Shown here: one piece after another, positions 18,277 to 28,044 of the stretch
Layout of the letters: each line of letters opens with the position of its first letter
Numbering within the stretch: position 1 is the stretch's first letter
DNA from: an uncultured bacterium
Lineage (GTDB): Bacteria; Bacteroidota; Bacteroidia; Sphingobacteriales; Sphingobacteriaceae
DNA length: 38,971 nt
Assembly (NCBI GenBank): GCA_903828245.1
Contig: CAIKLP010000053.1
Coordinates: 1 to 38,971, forward strand
Direction: 5' to 3'
The notes under the pieces: generated by a model
Told to the model about the DNA's origin: nothing
What the model saw: only the letters and a program-made list of their open reading frames with translations
Database searches by the model: none
Position numbers and translations under genes: made by a program

Positions 18277-19311
18277 ATGGCAGATAACAAAGAAAAGTTA
18301 AAGGCATTACAAATGACCTTAGACAAATTAGAAAAAACCTACGGAAAAGGAACCATCATGAAATTAGGTGATTCTGTAATCGAACCATTGGAAGCAATTT
18401 CAACTGGATCATTAGGACTAGACATCGCTTTAGGTATTAATGGCCTTCCAAAAGGTAGAGTAATAGAAATTTACGGACCAGAATCATCTGGTAAAACAAC
18501 TTTGGCTTTACATGCTATTGCAGAATCTCAGAAAAAAGGTGGCGTGGCTGCATTCATAGATGCAGAGCATGCATTCGATAAATTTTATGCTAAAAAATTA
18601 GGCGTTGATGTAGAAAATTTATTGATCTCTCAACCAGACAATGGCGAACAAGCATTAGAAATTGCAGATAACTTGATTCGCTCTGGCGCGATCGATATTA
18701 TCGTGATCGACTCGGTTGCGGCTTTGGTTCCTAGAAGCGAAATCGAAGGCGAAATGGGCGATTCGAAAATGGGATTGCATGCACGATTAATGTCACAAGC
18801 CTTAAGAAAATTAACAGGTACTATTAGCAAAACAGGCTGTTGTTGTATATTCATTAACCAATTAAGAGAAAAAATTGGAGTCATGTTCGGAAACCCTGAA
18901 ACCACTACAGGCGGTAACGCTTTGAAGTTTTATGCTTCGGTTCGTTTAGACATCAGAAGAACTGGTCAAATTAAAGATGGAGATGAAGTGATCGGAAATA
19001 GAGTGAAAGTGAAAGTAGTAAAGAACAAAGTTGCACCTCCTTTTAGAATCGCAGAATTTGATGTGATGTATGGAAAAGGCATATCAAAATCTGGTGAGAT
19101 TGTAGACATCGGTGTTGATTTTGAAATCGTAAAAAAAGCGGGTTCTTGGTTTAGTTATGGTGATACCAAATTAGGACAAGGCAGAGATGCTGTTAAACAA
19201 TTAATTGAAGACAATCCAGAGTTAGCAGAAGAATTAGAAGGCAAAATCAAGGCAATTCTATCAAAAGTAGATTTACCTACCGAGGCACCTTCCGAAGATG
19301 CTAATGCATAA
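18277..19311 (+). CDS. recA: Recombinase RecA
   Basis: RecA forms ATP-dependent filaments on single-stranded DNA, catalyses strand exchange and triggers SOS responses where present. From the ATG at 18277 the protein is 344 residues. Walker A GPESSGKT then falls at 67-74, one residue from its E. coli position, which supports this start. Two further in-frame ATGs upstream (18214 and 18241) would add 21 or 12 residues, rich in Lys and Gln ([11 protein letters not shown]), and cannot be excluded. Other family blocks are [43 protein letters not shown] and [20 protein letters not shown]. The acidic C-terminal tail is present. A terminator follows. Confidence 0.97.
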   Translation: MADNKEKLKALQMTLDKLEKTYGKGTIMKLGDSVIEPLEAISTGSLGLDIALGINGLPKGRVIEIYGPESSGKTTLALHAIAESQKKGGVAAFIDAEHAFDKFYAKKLGVDVENLLISQPDNGEQALEIADNLIRSGAIDIIVIDSVAALVPRSEIEGEMGDSKMGLHARLMSQALRKLTGTISKTGCCCIFINQLREKIGVMFGNPETTTGGNALKFYASVRLDIRRTGQIKDGDEVIGNRVKVKVVKNKVAPPFRIAEFDVMYGKGISKSGEIVDIGVDFEIVKKAGSWFSYGDTKLGQGRDAVKQLIEDNPELAEELEGKIKAILSKVDLPTEAPSEDANA

Positions 19312-19338
19312 TTTTTTATTTTCCATGTTTTATGTTTT

Positions 19339-19369
19339 AAAAGCGGCACAGCAATGTGTCGCTTTTTTT
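19339..19369 (+). terminator. Intrinsic terminator after recA
   Basis: A 12-base stem (AAAAGCGGCACA at 19339-19350 with its partner at 19355-19366) has one G-U pair and a GCAA tetraloop, and is followed by a T tract. It ends the recA transcript. Apart from this hairpin, the 292-base gap to 19603 shows only AT-rich DNA that presumably holds the promoter of the next gene; I found no clear element. Confidence 0.88.
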
Positions 19370-19603
19370 GTTTGCCTATACAATCCAAATTATTTTAATC
19401 TGTAGGAAAAAGTCGTTTTTGGCCAGCAAACAGACCTAACAATGTTAATGGAGGGTTATCTTTTTTACATATATGTTTATAGTAGCAAATTTGACCGCAT
19501 TTTTATAAAAAAGAATAGAAAAAACCCGATATTGTCTTGTTAAAAAAATAAAATCCAATGCGGTTTAAAATCCGCTATTACGATTAAATCGAAACAAAAC
19601 ATA

Positions 19604-22597
19604 ATGAGGAAACAGCTCCTATCCCTACTTTTAGTCTTACAAAGTTTTGTGCTTTTTGCACAAATTCCAACAGGTTATTATGCCACAGCTACAGGCTTAA
19701 CTGGCACTGCATTAAGACAAGCTTTACACAATATTATTGATAACCATTCGGTAAAAAGTTATGGCTCCTTAATGGGTTATTACCAAACAACCGATGTTAA
19801 ACCAAATGGAAAAGTTTGGGACATGTATTCTGATGTTCCAAATGGAACACCGCCTTATTCATTTACCTTTTCACAAACTTGTGGAAATTACAGCAACGAA
19901 GGTGATTGTTTTAACCGCGAACACTCTTGGCCACAAAGTTGGTTCAATAGTAGCTCGCCAATGGTATCAGATTTATTTCATGTATATCCTACCGATGGTA
20001 AAGTAAATGGACTAAGAAGTAATTATCCTTATGGCGAAGTAACAACACCAACAAGCACCACGCTCAATGGCAGTAAACTTGGCCCTTGTAGCTTTCCTGG
20101 CTATACTGGTACGGTATTCGAACCCATCGCAGAATACAAAGGAGATTTTGCAAGAACTTATTTTTACATGTGCACGCGTTATTATACCGAAGATACTGGA
20201 TGGCAAACGAACGACATGATTATTGGTGCCAGCTTGAAACCATGGGCTCTAGAGCTAATGAAAAAATGGAATCAACAAGATCCAGTAAGTGCTAAAGAAA
20301 TTGCTAGAAATAATAACGTTTATGCTATTCAAGGAAATCGAAATCCATTTATTGATCATCCAGAATATGCATGTATGGTTTGGCCTGGCGGTAGTTTTTG
20401 CAGCCTCATTCCAAATATCACTAATATCAATAAAATACCAAGTGCACCAACTTTAAGCGACTCTGTTGCTTTAACAGCAAGCATTACAGACGATGGTAGT
20501 ATTTCTTCCGCAAGCATTAAATGGGGAACTAGCGCAAGCAGTATTAACCAAACTATTAATATGCATGTAACTGCCACTGCAAACGTGTATCAAACCAATA
20601 CTAAAATTGCACCGCAGCCAAACGGTACCACCATCTATTATTACATCACTGCAACCGATAACCAAAGCAATACGAGCACCAGTACAACTGCTAATTATTT
20701 TATTGGCACACCTACTTCTCCTGCTCCAATTATCAGCAGCATTACTAAAAATCCAAACAATGTAAATACCAATAATGCCGTTACGATTTCTTGTTCGGCA
20801 ACAGACGATGGAAGTGTAACACAGGTTGATTTACTTTGGGGAACCAGCGCAAGTGCAATGAATACAAGCATTTCGATGACTAATACGAGTCCTAGTATTT
20901 ATATTTCTTCGACTTCTATTCCTGCACAAACACTCGGCACCACCATTTATTTTAAAATAAATGCAACAGATAATTTAGGACAAACCAGTAGCAGTACTAC
21001 CCAAAGTTATGTAGTGAGCGCGGCTAGTACCAGCACGTGTGCAACCGATTTAATTATTTCTGAATATGTAGAAGGTTCTGCAAATAATAAATACTTAGAA
21101 TTATATAATGGCACCACTGCAAGTATTGATTTGAGTAATTATAAATTGAAATTATATGCCAATGGTTCGAGTACCGCTACACAAGACATTACCCTTTCGG
21201 GAACGATTCCTGTTAATGGTACTGCCGTTTACAAAAACTCAGCAGCAACAATTTATACGGGTACAGCCACTGCTAATAATGCCACTAATTTTAATGGAAA
21301 CGATGCGATTGCATTGGTAAAAATTTCGCCTGATTTGGTAATTGATATTATTGGTAGAATTGGCGAAAACCCAGGCACAGCTTGGACCAGCGGCACTTTA
21401 TCTTTATTAGATCAAACCTTAGTTAGAAAAGCAAATGTGATTGCAGGTGTGAGCAGCAATCCGCTGGCTGGCTTTCCAACACTTGCCACCGAATGGGATG
21501 GTTTTGCAAAAGACGATGTGAGTAATTTAGGCGGACATACCATGACTTGTGGTACTGCAAGTAATAGCATACAAACTACTTTAGCGAACAATACTGGATT
21601 TTGTTTAGGTTCGATTATCAATGTTAATTATTTAGTGAATGGCAGCATCAATGCCAATAATATTTACACTGTTCAGTTATCTAATGCGAATGGTGATTTT
21701 ACCAATGCAATTAACATTGGTTCAACTACTACTAATACCATTGTTGGAAATATCACGGGTATTATTCCTAAAAATTTAGCAGCAGGAAACGGATATAAAG
21801 TTAGAGTAAACGCTTCAGACCCTTTAACGACAGGCGAAAGCAACGCGACGGCATTTATCATTCATGCATTGCCTACACTGAATGCAGGCGCAGATGTACG
21901 CATTTGTAATGGACAACATACTACCCTAATGGCTACTGGCGCAAACAATTATAGTTGGGATAATGGTGCTGGCGATTCGTCTGTTGCAATAGTTGCGCCG
22001 AATAAAACCACTACCTACGAAGTAATAGGAATTGATGCCAACGGTTGCAGTAATTTTGATTCCGTAACGGTGTTTGTTGATACTATTGCAACGCCTGTGA
22101 TTAAAATTGAACCACTTAGCAGGGGATCATTACTTTTTTCAGATTATGTTGATGGTAACCAATGGTACCAAGTAGATCGACTTTCAAGCAATGTAACCAT
22201 GTTGGTTGGCCAAAATAATCAAGAAATTCATATCGATTATTGGCAGAATTTTGCATACGATTATTATACCATAGTTACCAATGCACAAGGTTGTGTAAGC
22301 GATAGTTCTAATCACATTTTTGGCGCATGGACAGGCATCAACAATTTTAAAGCGCAAGTACTTTCCATTTTCCCTAACCCTAACGAGGGTCGTTTTCAAA
22401 TAGATTGTAAAAATAAGATGGGCGAAAATGCAAGTGTCAAAGTTTACAATAATTTAGGTCAATTGGTTTTTCAAAAACAAATTAAAATTGAATCGGCATT
22501 TTTGCCTTTAGATTTAAGTTTATTAAGCAAAGGGATTTATGCCATCGAATTATTAACTGAAAAATCAATCAGTAGCGGTAAAGTGATGATAAAATAA
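19604..22597 (+). CDS. Secreted endonuclease I-family protein with Ig-like, lamin-tail and T9SS sorting domains
   Basis: This 997-residue protein has a signal peptide (residues 1-19, cleavage after LFA). An endonuclease I domain (about 20-265) follows, with the active-site block CFNREHSWPQSWF (His107) and SDLFHVYPTDGKVNGLRSNYPYGEV. Two tandem Ig-like domains come next (about 275-370 and 375-475), both with the DDGS...WGTS...TIYxxxxATDN pattern. A lamin-tail domain starts at Cys479 (DLIISEYVEGSANNKYLELYN). Further Ig/PKD-like modules follow, and the last 80 residues (FPNPNEGRFQ...GKVMIK) are a type IX secretion sorting domain. It probably degrades extracellular DNA or RNA at the cell surface, perhaps for nutrients; substrate and anchoring are inferred. 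A palindromic terminator separates it from tsaD. Confidence 0.92.
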   Translation: MRKQLLSLLLVLQSFVLFAQIPTGYYATATGLTGTALRQALHNIIDNHSVKSYGSLMGYYQTTDVKPNGKVWDMYSDVPNGTPPYSFTFSQTCGNYSNEGDCFNREHSWPQSWFNSSSPMVSDLFHVYPTDGKVNGLRSNYPYGEVTTPTSTTLNGSKLGPCSFPGYTGTVFEPIAEYKGDFARTYFYMCTRYYTEDTGWQTNDMIIGASLKPWALELMKKWNQQDPVSAKEIARNNNVYAIQGNRNPFIDHPEYACMVWPGGSFCSLIPNITNINKIPSAPTLSDSVALTASITDDGSISSASIKWGTSASSINQTINMHVTATANVYQTNTKIAPQPNGTTIYYYITATDNQSNTSTSTTANYFIGTPTSPAPIISSITKNPNNVNTNNAVTISCSATDDGSVTQVDLLWGTSASAMNTSISMTNTSPSIYISSTSIPAQTLGTTIYFKINATDNLGQTSSSTTQSYVVSAASTSTCATDLIISEYVEGSANNKYLELYNGTTASIDLSNYKLKLYANGSSTATQDITLSGTIPVNGTAVYKNSAATIYTGTATANNATNFNGNDAIALVKISPDLVIDIIGRIGENPGTAWTSGTLSLLDQTLVRKANVIAGVSSNPLAGFPTLATEWDGFAKDDVSNLGGHTMTCGTASNSIQTTLANNTGFCLGSIINVNYLVNGSINANNIYTVQLSNANGDFTNAINIGSTTTNTIVGNITGIIPKNLAAGNGYKVRVNASDPLTTGESNATAFIIHALPTLNAGADVRICNGQHTTLMATGANNYSWDNGAGDSSVAIVAPNKTTTYEVIGIDANGCSNFDSVTVFVDTIATPVIKIEPLSRGSLLFSDYVDGNQWYQVDRLSSNVTMLVGQNNQEIHIDYWQNFAYDYYTIVTNAQGCVSDSSNHIFGAWTGINNFKAQVLSIFPNPNEGRFQIDCKNKMGENASVKVYNNLGQLVFQKQIKIESAFLPLDLSLLSKGIYAIELLTEKSISSGKVMIK

Positions 22598-22617
22598 TGC
22601 TGCGAAAATAATAAGAC

Positions 22618-22652
22618 AAAAAAGGCTCGGAAAATTTTCCGAGCCTTTTTTT
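22618..22652. terminator. Bidirectional intrinsic terminator between the endonuclease gene and tsaD
   Basis: A perfect 28-base palindrome spans 22621-22648 (AAAGGCTCGGAAAA and its complement). It has A-rich sequence on the left and a T tract on the right, so it can terminate transcription from both converging genes. It is the only convergent pair here with both a spacer and a clear shared terminator. Confidence 0.92.
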
Positions 22653-23682
22653 ATTGGTCAATGGCGATGGGCATGCGTGCAAGTGGTACAGCCGATTGTG
22701 ATAAAAATTTTCCGGCGTGGTATTTATGAAAGCCAGCAATGGCAACCATTCCAGCGTTATCGGTACAATACTGAAAAGCAGGTAAATAAAAATCCCAATT
22801 GTTATCTTTCGCCAATGTTTCGATGGCATTGCGCAAGCCCGAATTAGCAGAAACACCTCCTGCAACCGAAATGCGTGTAATACCATGATCTATGGTGGCT
22901 TTCTTTAATTTATTAATTAAAATACTGACAATTCTACTTTGAATAGATGCGCAAATATCTGCTAAATTTTCGGCAACAAAATTTGAATTTGCTTTTTGAT
23001 GTTGCTGTACAAAATATAAAATTTGCGTTTTCAAACCACTGAAACTAAAATTATATTGAGGGATTTGTGGTTCGGTAAATGTAAATCGATTGGGATTTCC
23101 CGTTTGTGCATATTTATCAATCAAAGGTCCGCCCGGATAAGGCAGTCCTAAAATTTTTGCTGTTTTATCAAATGCTTCGCCGGCGGCATCGTCGGTGGTT
23201 TCGCCTAACACTTCCATTTCAAAATAATCTTTCACCAATACAATTTGCGTATGCCCACCCGAAACGGTTAAACAAATAAAAGGGAAACTGGGCTTTGGCT
23301 CGTCGATGAAATGCGCCAGTATATGCGCTTGCATATGATTAATTCCAATTAAGGGCACACCCAATGCCAAAGCAAATGCCTTTGCAAAAGAAGTACCTAC
23401 CAATAAGGCGCCCATTAAACCGGGTCCTTGGGTAAAAGCTACCGCAGTAATGTCATTTTTGCGTATTTTAGCCTTTGCTAAGGCCGCATCAACTACCGGA
23501 ATAATATTCTGTTGATGAATTCTAGAAGCAACTTCGGGAATAACACCCCCATATTGCTCGTGAATGGCTTGAGTAGCTGTAATATTGGATAAAATTTCTC
23601 CATTTACGCAAACCGATGCAGAGGTTTCGTCGCAGGAAGATTCTATTCCAAGGATAATGAGTGGTTTTTGTTGATTTACCAT
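22651..23682 (-). CDS. tsaD: tRNA N6-adenosine threonylcarbamoyltransferase TsaD
   Basis: TsaD transfers the threonylcarbamoyl group to A37 of tRNAs that read ANN codons, as part of the TsaBDE system. The 343-residue protein has the Kae1/Qri7 layout. It starts with LGIESSCDETSASV, has metal-binding HMQAH (His116 and His120) in the family block INHMQAHILAH, and contains TVSGGHTQIVLV, PYPGGPLIDK, and GGVSANSGLRNAI near the C-terminus. The start ATG lies at 23682, only a few bases from the apparent true N-terminus of the divergent tamB-like gene. The promoters of the two genes must therefore overlap coding sequence. Confidence 0.97.
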   Translation of the reverse strand: MVNQQKPLIILGIESSCDETSASVCVNGEILSNITATQAIHEQYGGVIPEVASRIHQQNIIPVVDAALAKAKIRKNDITAVAFTQGPGLMGALLVGTSFAKAFALALGVPLIGINHMQAHILAHFIDEPKPSFPFICLTVSGGHTQIVLVKDYFEMEVLGETTDDAAGEAFDKTAKILGLPYPGGPLIDKYAQTGNPNRFTFTEPQIPQYNFSFSGLKTQILYFVQQHQKANSNFVAENLADICASIQSRIVSILINKLKKATIDHGITRISVAGGVSANSGLRNAIETLAKDNNWDFYLPAFQYCTDNAGMVAIAGFHKYHAGKFLSQSAVPLARMPIAIDQ

Positions 23683-23744
23683 AAAGCAATATTATTAAAC
23701 GAATACTAAAAATAACGAGCTGGACCATTGCAAGCCTTCTAATA

Positions 23745-26700
23745 TTGGGGCTTAGCACTTCTCTGCTGTTAACTTTGCCGAATGTTCAAACTTGGTTGAG
23801 CAAAAGGGTCGCATCGTATTTATCCGATCAATTACATACAAAGGTAAGCATCCAAGGCGTGGATGTAAAATTTCCAAAGAATATTGTGCTCAAAGGCTTA
23901 TTAATTGAAGATCTTCATCAAGATACCCTCCTATTTACCGAAACCTTCCAAATCAATATCAATAATTATTCTTTAAACAGGAATCGATTTTATATCAATA
24001 GTATTCAACTCGATCAACCCGTTGTAAAAATTAAATATTATGAAAAAGAGGCGCTAAGTAATTTGCAATTTATACTTGATTATTTTGAAGATACGACGAG
24101 CAATAGTACAAATGTAAAACCAAATTTATATTTAAAAATTGGTTTGTTTAAAATTACGGATGGTAAGATTATCTATCAAAATCAACATATTGTAGCAAAT
24201 GGAATGAAAAGCATCAATTATGATGACCTCCATATTACCCATTTTAATTATACCAGCGATTATTTTACCTACTTCAATAACGAATTAAGAACTAAGCTCA
24301 AGCGCTTGAGTTTAAAGGAAAAGAGCGGTTTTATCATCAGTCAATTAAGTACTGATTTTAAAATGACGCCAACAGAAATGGAGTTTAGTAAACTCGATTT
24401 AATTACACCACGCAGTCATATACGCGATTATTATTTAATGCGCTATGACTCCATTTCGGATATGGGTAATTACCTCGAAAAAGTTTATATGAATAGCCAT
24501 TTTGTGAATAGTAAAATTGCTTACAAAGACGTTGCTTATTTTACAGATGAACTGGCCAATTATACAGGAACTGTTTATGCAAATGGTAAAGTATATGGCA
24601 CGGTTGACAATTTAGCTTCGGATGAAATAACGATTAAGACTAATGACACCACTTATTGCGAAGGTAAATTCAGCATCAAAGGTATGCCCGACATGGAACA
24701 TGCCGAATTGTATTTTAAAGCAGATAAATTAATTAGCCATTTAGCCGATGCCAAAAAATTATTAATTAATGTTGATCAAAAAGAAATCAGCAGCCTATTA
24801 CCTAATGAATTAGCACGATTAGGCACCTTTAGTTTTTCTGGATATTACCAAGGCCGCATAAACGATTTCAACTTAAAGGGTCAAATGCAATCTGCTATTG
24901 GCGGAATCTATACAGATTTTACTATGAAATTGCCAGACAACCAAGTGGCAAGCTACAAAGGCGAAATACAAACCATTGACTTTGACTTAGGCTATTTAAT
25001 TGCACAAGAAAATATTGGCATTTGTAATATCAAAGCAAATTTGGATGGACAGGGTTTTAGTTTAGCCGAATTGAAAACAAAATTTGATGCGAGCATCTTA
25101 GACATTCGCCTGAATAATTATACTTATCGAAACTTAAATACCAATGGTGAAATTGATCAAAAAGTATTAAACGCCGCGATACATTCTAACGAAACTGCCT
25201 TGCATTTCGACCTAGATGGAAAGGTGGATTTAAAAAACATCGAACTACCTGCTTTTCAAATAGCGGCTAACATTAAGCGCATAGACTTACTCGCATTGCA
25301 TTTAACAACAGATTCGTTTGTGATTAGCAGTAAATTAAAAGCCGATTTTATAGGAGTCGATTTTGAAAAGATATCAGGAAATTTAAACTTCCAAAATAGT
25401 CAAATTCAAAAAGGGACCATCGAACACCATATTAATCAGATTGCCATTCGTGCGCAACTCAATGGATTAGAAAAAAATATCAGCATTGCATCCGAATTAT
25501 TAACCGCAGAATTAAAAGGAAATTACCATCTTGCCAATATTACCTCAGCAAGCAAATCTTTCTTAAAAAACTTTTTACCTTCTATGCGTTTAGGTAATAT
25601 TAATAAATTTGAAAATCAAGATTTTAATTTCAAAATTTTATTGGCCAATTCTAAACCCATTACCGATTTATTTTTCCCCGAATTTCAATTGGCAAAAGGT
25701 GGATCTATTTACGGAAAACTCAATACAGCAAAGGATTTACTAAAGATTAATATTGGACTTGACTTTCTCAAATACAAATCATTTAAATTCGAAAAAATAG
25801 TCATTGACGGCGAAAATAACAGCAAAACTTTTGACCTCAATATTGCCAGCAATAAAATCTTAATCAACGATAGTGTCAACATCAACAATGTGGAGATTGC
25901 AAATGCGATAGCAAATGACACCATACAGTTCAACGTTAAATTATCAGACAAAGACGCGATCAATCAATTAGACTTAAATGGAAAGCTCAATTTCATCAAC
26001 GATAGTGTCAACTTAAGCGTACTGCCATCCGAAATTATCATCGATCGGGCAGAATGGAAAATTCCATCGGCCTTTAAATTATGCTATACCCCGCAAGGTA
26101 ATTTTATCATCAATGATTTTTACTTGAGTAATGGCGATCAAAGTCTTTCTGTTACTGGAATTATTTCAGCTAATGAAAAAGATAAGCTAAGCATTAAAGC
26201 ACATCAGCTTTCATTAAAATCTTTCAACCAAATTCTAAAAAAATATTCGATTGTCATTGCGGGTACTTTAAATGCAAACACTACGCTAGCCGCTGTTTCG
26301 GGCGACATGAGTTTACAATCCGATTTACGAATAGACGATTTAGTATATAACAAAGACAGTATCGGCATTTTGAAATTCAATAGCACGCTAGATGAAAAAA
26401 GTAAAGTTATTTCGATTGCAGGAAGCATATTTAATAAAACGCTCAAAACATTAGAGATTGGTGGAAGCATCAATATTGGTCGAAAAGTTGATAATTTAAA
26501 TTTGAATATTTTATTAGACGAAACTGAACTTTCTGTTATTGAACCATTTGTAAAAGATTATGTTTCTAATATTAAAGGAACTGCTATTGCCGATTTAGCA
26601 ATAACCGGAAGCATTAAAAGTCCTAAGCTTGATGGTTACTTAAATTTAAAGAATGTAGGCCTTAGGGTAAATTACCTCAATACTAGCTATACTTTGAATG

Positions 26701-28043
26701 AACAAATTAAATTCACAGAAGATAAAATCATTATTAATAATGTGCAGCTAAAAGATAAAGAGGGCAACAAAGGCACTGCTAATGGCAGCATCAGCCATCA
26801 AAACTTTAGCAATTTTGTGTTTGATGTAAAAGTACAATCGCAAAATTTAATGAGCTTAAATACGACGGTTAAAGACAATGAATTGTATTATGGTAAAGCC
26901 TATACCAGCGGCACTTACTTATTCAGAGGACCATTAGATCGTTTTAAAATTGACATTACGGCAGCAACCAATGCTGGCACCAAATTATTTATTCCAATTA
27001 CCGACGAAAATTCGATCTCCGCAAATAATTATATTCACTTTATTACTAAAGATTCTTTGCAAAAAAAATCAGATTATAAAATTGACCTATCTGGTATTGC
27101 ATTAAACATGAATTTACAAGTAAATGATGCGGCAGAAGTGCAATTAATCATGGATCCCAACACAGGCGAAGCGATTAAAGGCCGTGGATTTGCAAACTTA
27201 AAATTAGCCATCAATACCATTGGTAATTTTGAAATGTTTGGCAATTTTGAAATTTCGGAAGGGGTGTATAATTTCAATATTCAAAATATCATCAACAAAA
27301 AATTTAAAATTGAAAAGGGTGGAACGATTAGGTGGAATGGAGATCCATTTAAAGCCAAAATAGACCTCTCTGCTGTATTCGAAACTAGACCCTCTATTTA
27401 TCCGCTTATTGTATCTGCAACAAACGATACCAGCTCGTATTCGACGACAACAAAAGCGCTATCGCAATGTGTCCTTTATATGAAAAATGATTTGCTTGCG
27501 CCTGATATTACTTTTGGATTACGCTTTCCTAACGATCAAGATGTAAGCAGTAAAGTTGGTGGCTACTTAGCTAATAGCGATAATTTAAACAATCAAGTGG
27601 CCAGTTTATTGGTGTTTGGAAAATTTGTAAATTCGGCTACAAACAATACCAGTATTGCCACTTCTGGTTTTATCAACGCGCAACTTTCTAATTTAATTTC
27701 TACTAAAAACTTTAATCTAAATTTAGAAAGAGGAGTAGGTGGATCGTTAAAATTGTTTAACGAAAGAATTACCATCGATGGCAGTATTGCAAATCAAACA
27801 AGTGCCTCCACTGCTACAAATAGCAATGCGAGTGCCATTACAGGTGATGTGAGTATAGAATATAAAATTAGTAAAGATGGTAGATTAAAAGCAAAAGCCT
27901 TTCAACGAAACGACAATAATAGCGATATCTTAAAACGCGGAAATAGCCAAAACGAGCAAGGCTTAGGCGTTTTCTACCGCATAGAATTCGATAACTTTAA
28001 AGAGTTATGGGAAAAAATAACGAGGAAGAAAACAGCAATTTAA
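23745..28043 (+). CDS. TamB/DUF490-type translocation and assembly module protein
   Basis: TamB-family proteins span the periplasm and, in known cases, help insert outer-membrane proteins or carry phospholipids. This protein is about 1430 residues, mostly repeating beta-strand (AsmA/TamB-like) sequence. The conserved DUF490 domain fills roughly the last 400 residues (INTIGNFEMFGNFEISEGVYNF, KIEKGGTIRWNGDPFKAKIDLSA, LGVFYRIEFDNFKEL). The coordinates use the first conventional start, TTG at 23745. That start cuts a membrane helix: the frame stays open back to a stop at 23682-23684, and the codons from 23691 encode IIKRILK followed by a continuous hydrophobic helix ending LLLTLP. The real start may be an ATT at 23691 or 23694. 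It ends one base from ribBA, convergently. Confidence 0.88.
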   Translation: MGLSTSLLLTLPNVQTWLSKRVASYLSDQLHTKVSIQGVDVKFPKNIVLKGLLIEDLHQDTLLFTETFQININNYSLNRNRFYINSIQLDQPVVKIKYYEKEALSNLQFILDYFEDTTSNSTNVKPNLYLKIGLFKITDGKIIYQNQHIVANGMKSINYDDLHITHFNYTSDYFTYFNNELRTKLKRLSLKEKSGFIISQLSTDFKMTPTEMEFSKLDLITPRSHIRDYYLMRYDSISDMGNYLEKVYMNSHFVNSKIAYKDVAYFTDELANYTGTVYANGKVYGTVDNLASDEITIKTNDTTYCEGKFSIKGMPDMEHAELYFKADKLISHLADAKKLLINVDQKEISSLLPNELARLGTFSFSGYYQGRINDFNLKGQMQSAIGGIYTDFTMKLPDNQVASYKGEIQTIDFDLGYLIAQENIGICNIKANLDGQGFSLAELKTKFDASILDIRLNNYTYRNLNTNGEIDQKVLNAAIHSNETALHFDLDGKVDLKNIELPAFQIAANIKRIDLLALHLTTDSFVISSKLKADFIGVDFEKISGNLNFQNSQIQKGTIEHHINQIAIRAQLNGLEKNISIASELLTAELKGNYHLANITSASKSFLKNFLPSMRLGNINKFENQDFNFKILLANSKPITDLFFPEFQLAKGGSIYGKLNTAKDLLKINIGLDFLKYKSFKFEKIVIDGENNSKTFDLNIASNKILINDSVNINNVEIANAIANDTIQFNVKLSDKDAINQLDLNGKLNFINDSVNLSVLPSEIIIDRAEWKIPSAFKLCYTPQGNFIINDFYLSNGDQSLSVTGIISANEKDKLSIKAHQLSLKSFNQILKKYSIVIAGTLNANTTLAAVSGDMSLQSDLRIDDLVYNKDSIGILKFNSTLDEKSKVISIAGSIFNKTLKTLEIGGSINIGRKVDNLNLNILLDETELSVIEPFVKDYVSNIKGTAIADLAITGSIKSPKLDGYLNLKNVGLRVNYLNTSYTLNEQIKFTEDKIIINNVQLKDKEGNKGTANGSISHQNFSNFVFDVKVQSQNLMSLNTTVKDNELYYGKAYTSGTYLFRGPLDRFKIDITAATNAGTKLFIPITDENSISANNYIHFITKDSLQKKSDYKIDLSGIALNMNLQVNDAAEVQLIMDPNTGEAIKGRGFANLKLAINTIGNFEMFGNFEISEGVYNFNIQNIINKKFKIEKGGTIRWNGDPFKAKIDLSAVFETRPSIYPLIVSATNDTSSYSTTTKALSQCVLYMKNDLLAPDITFGLRFPNDQDVSSKVGGYLANSDNLNNQVASLLVFGKFVNSATNNTSIATSGFINAQLSNLISTKNFNLNLERGVGGSLKLFNERITIDGSIANQTSASTATNSNASAITGDVSIEYKISKDGRLKAKAFQRNDNNSDILKRGNSQNEQGLGVFYRIEFDNFKELWEKITRKKTAI

Positions 28044-28044
28044 T

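Noticed and set aside
22569-22886. 105-codon minus-strand frame overlapping the end of tsaD
   Set aside because: It lies inside tsaD in another frame and across the bidirectional terminator; its composition gives no protein-like pattern.
23683-23744. Frameshift or pseudogene at the start of the tamB-like gene
   Set aside because: The frame is continuous and encodes a proper membrane helix; only the start codon is unusual. Kept as a start-codon question instead.
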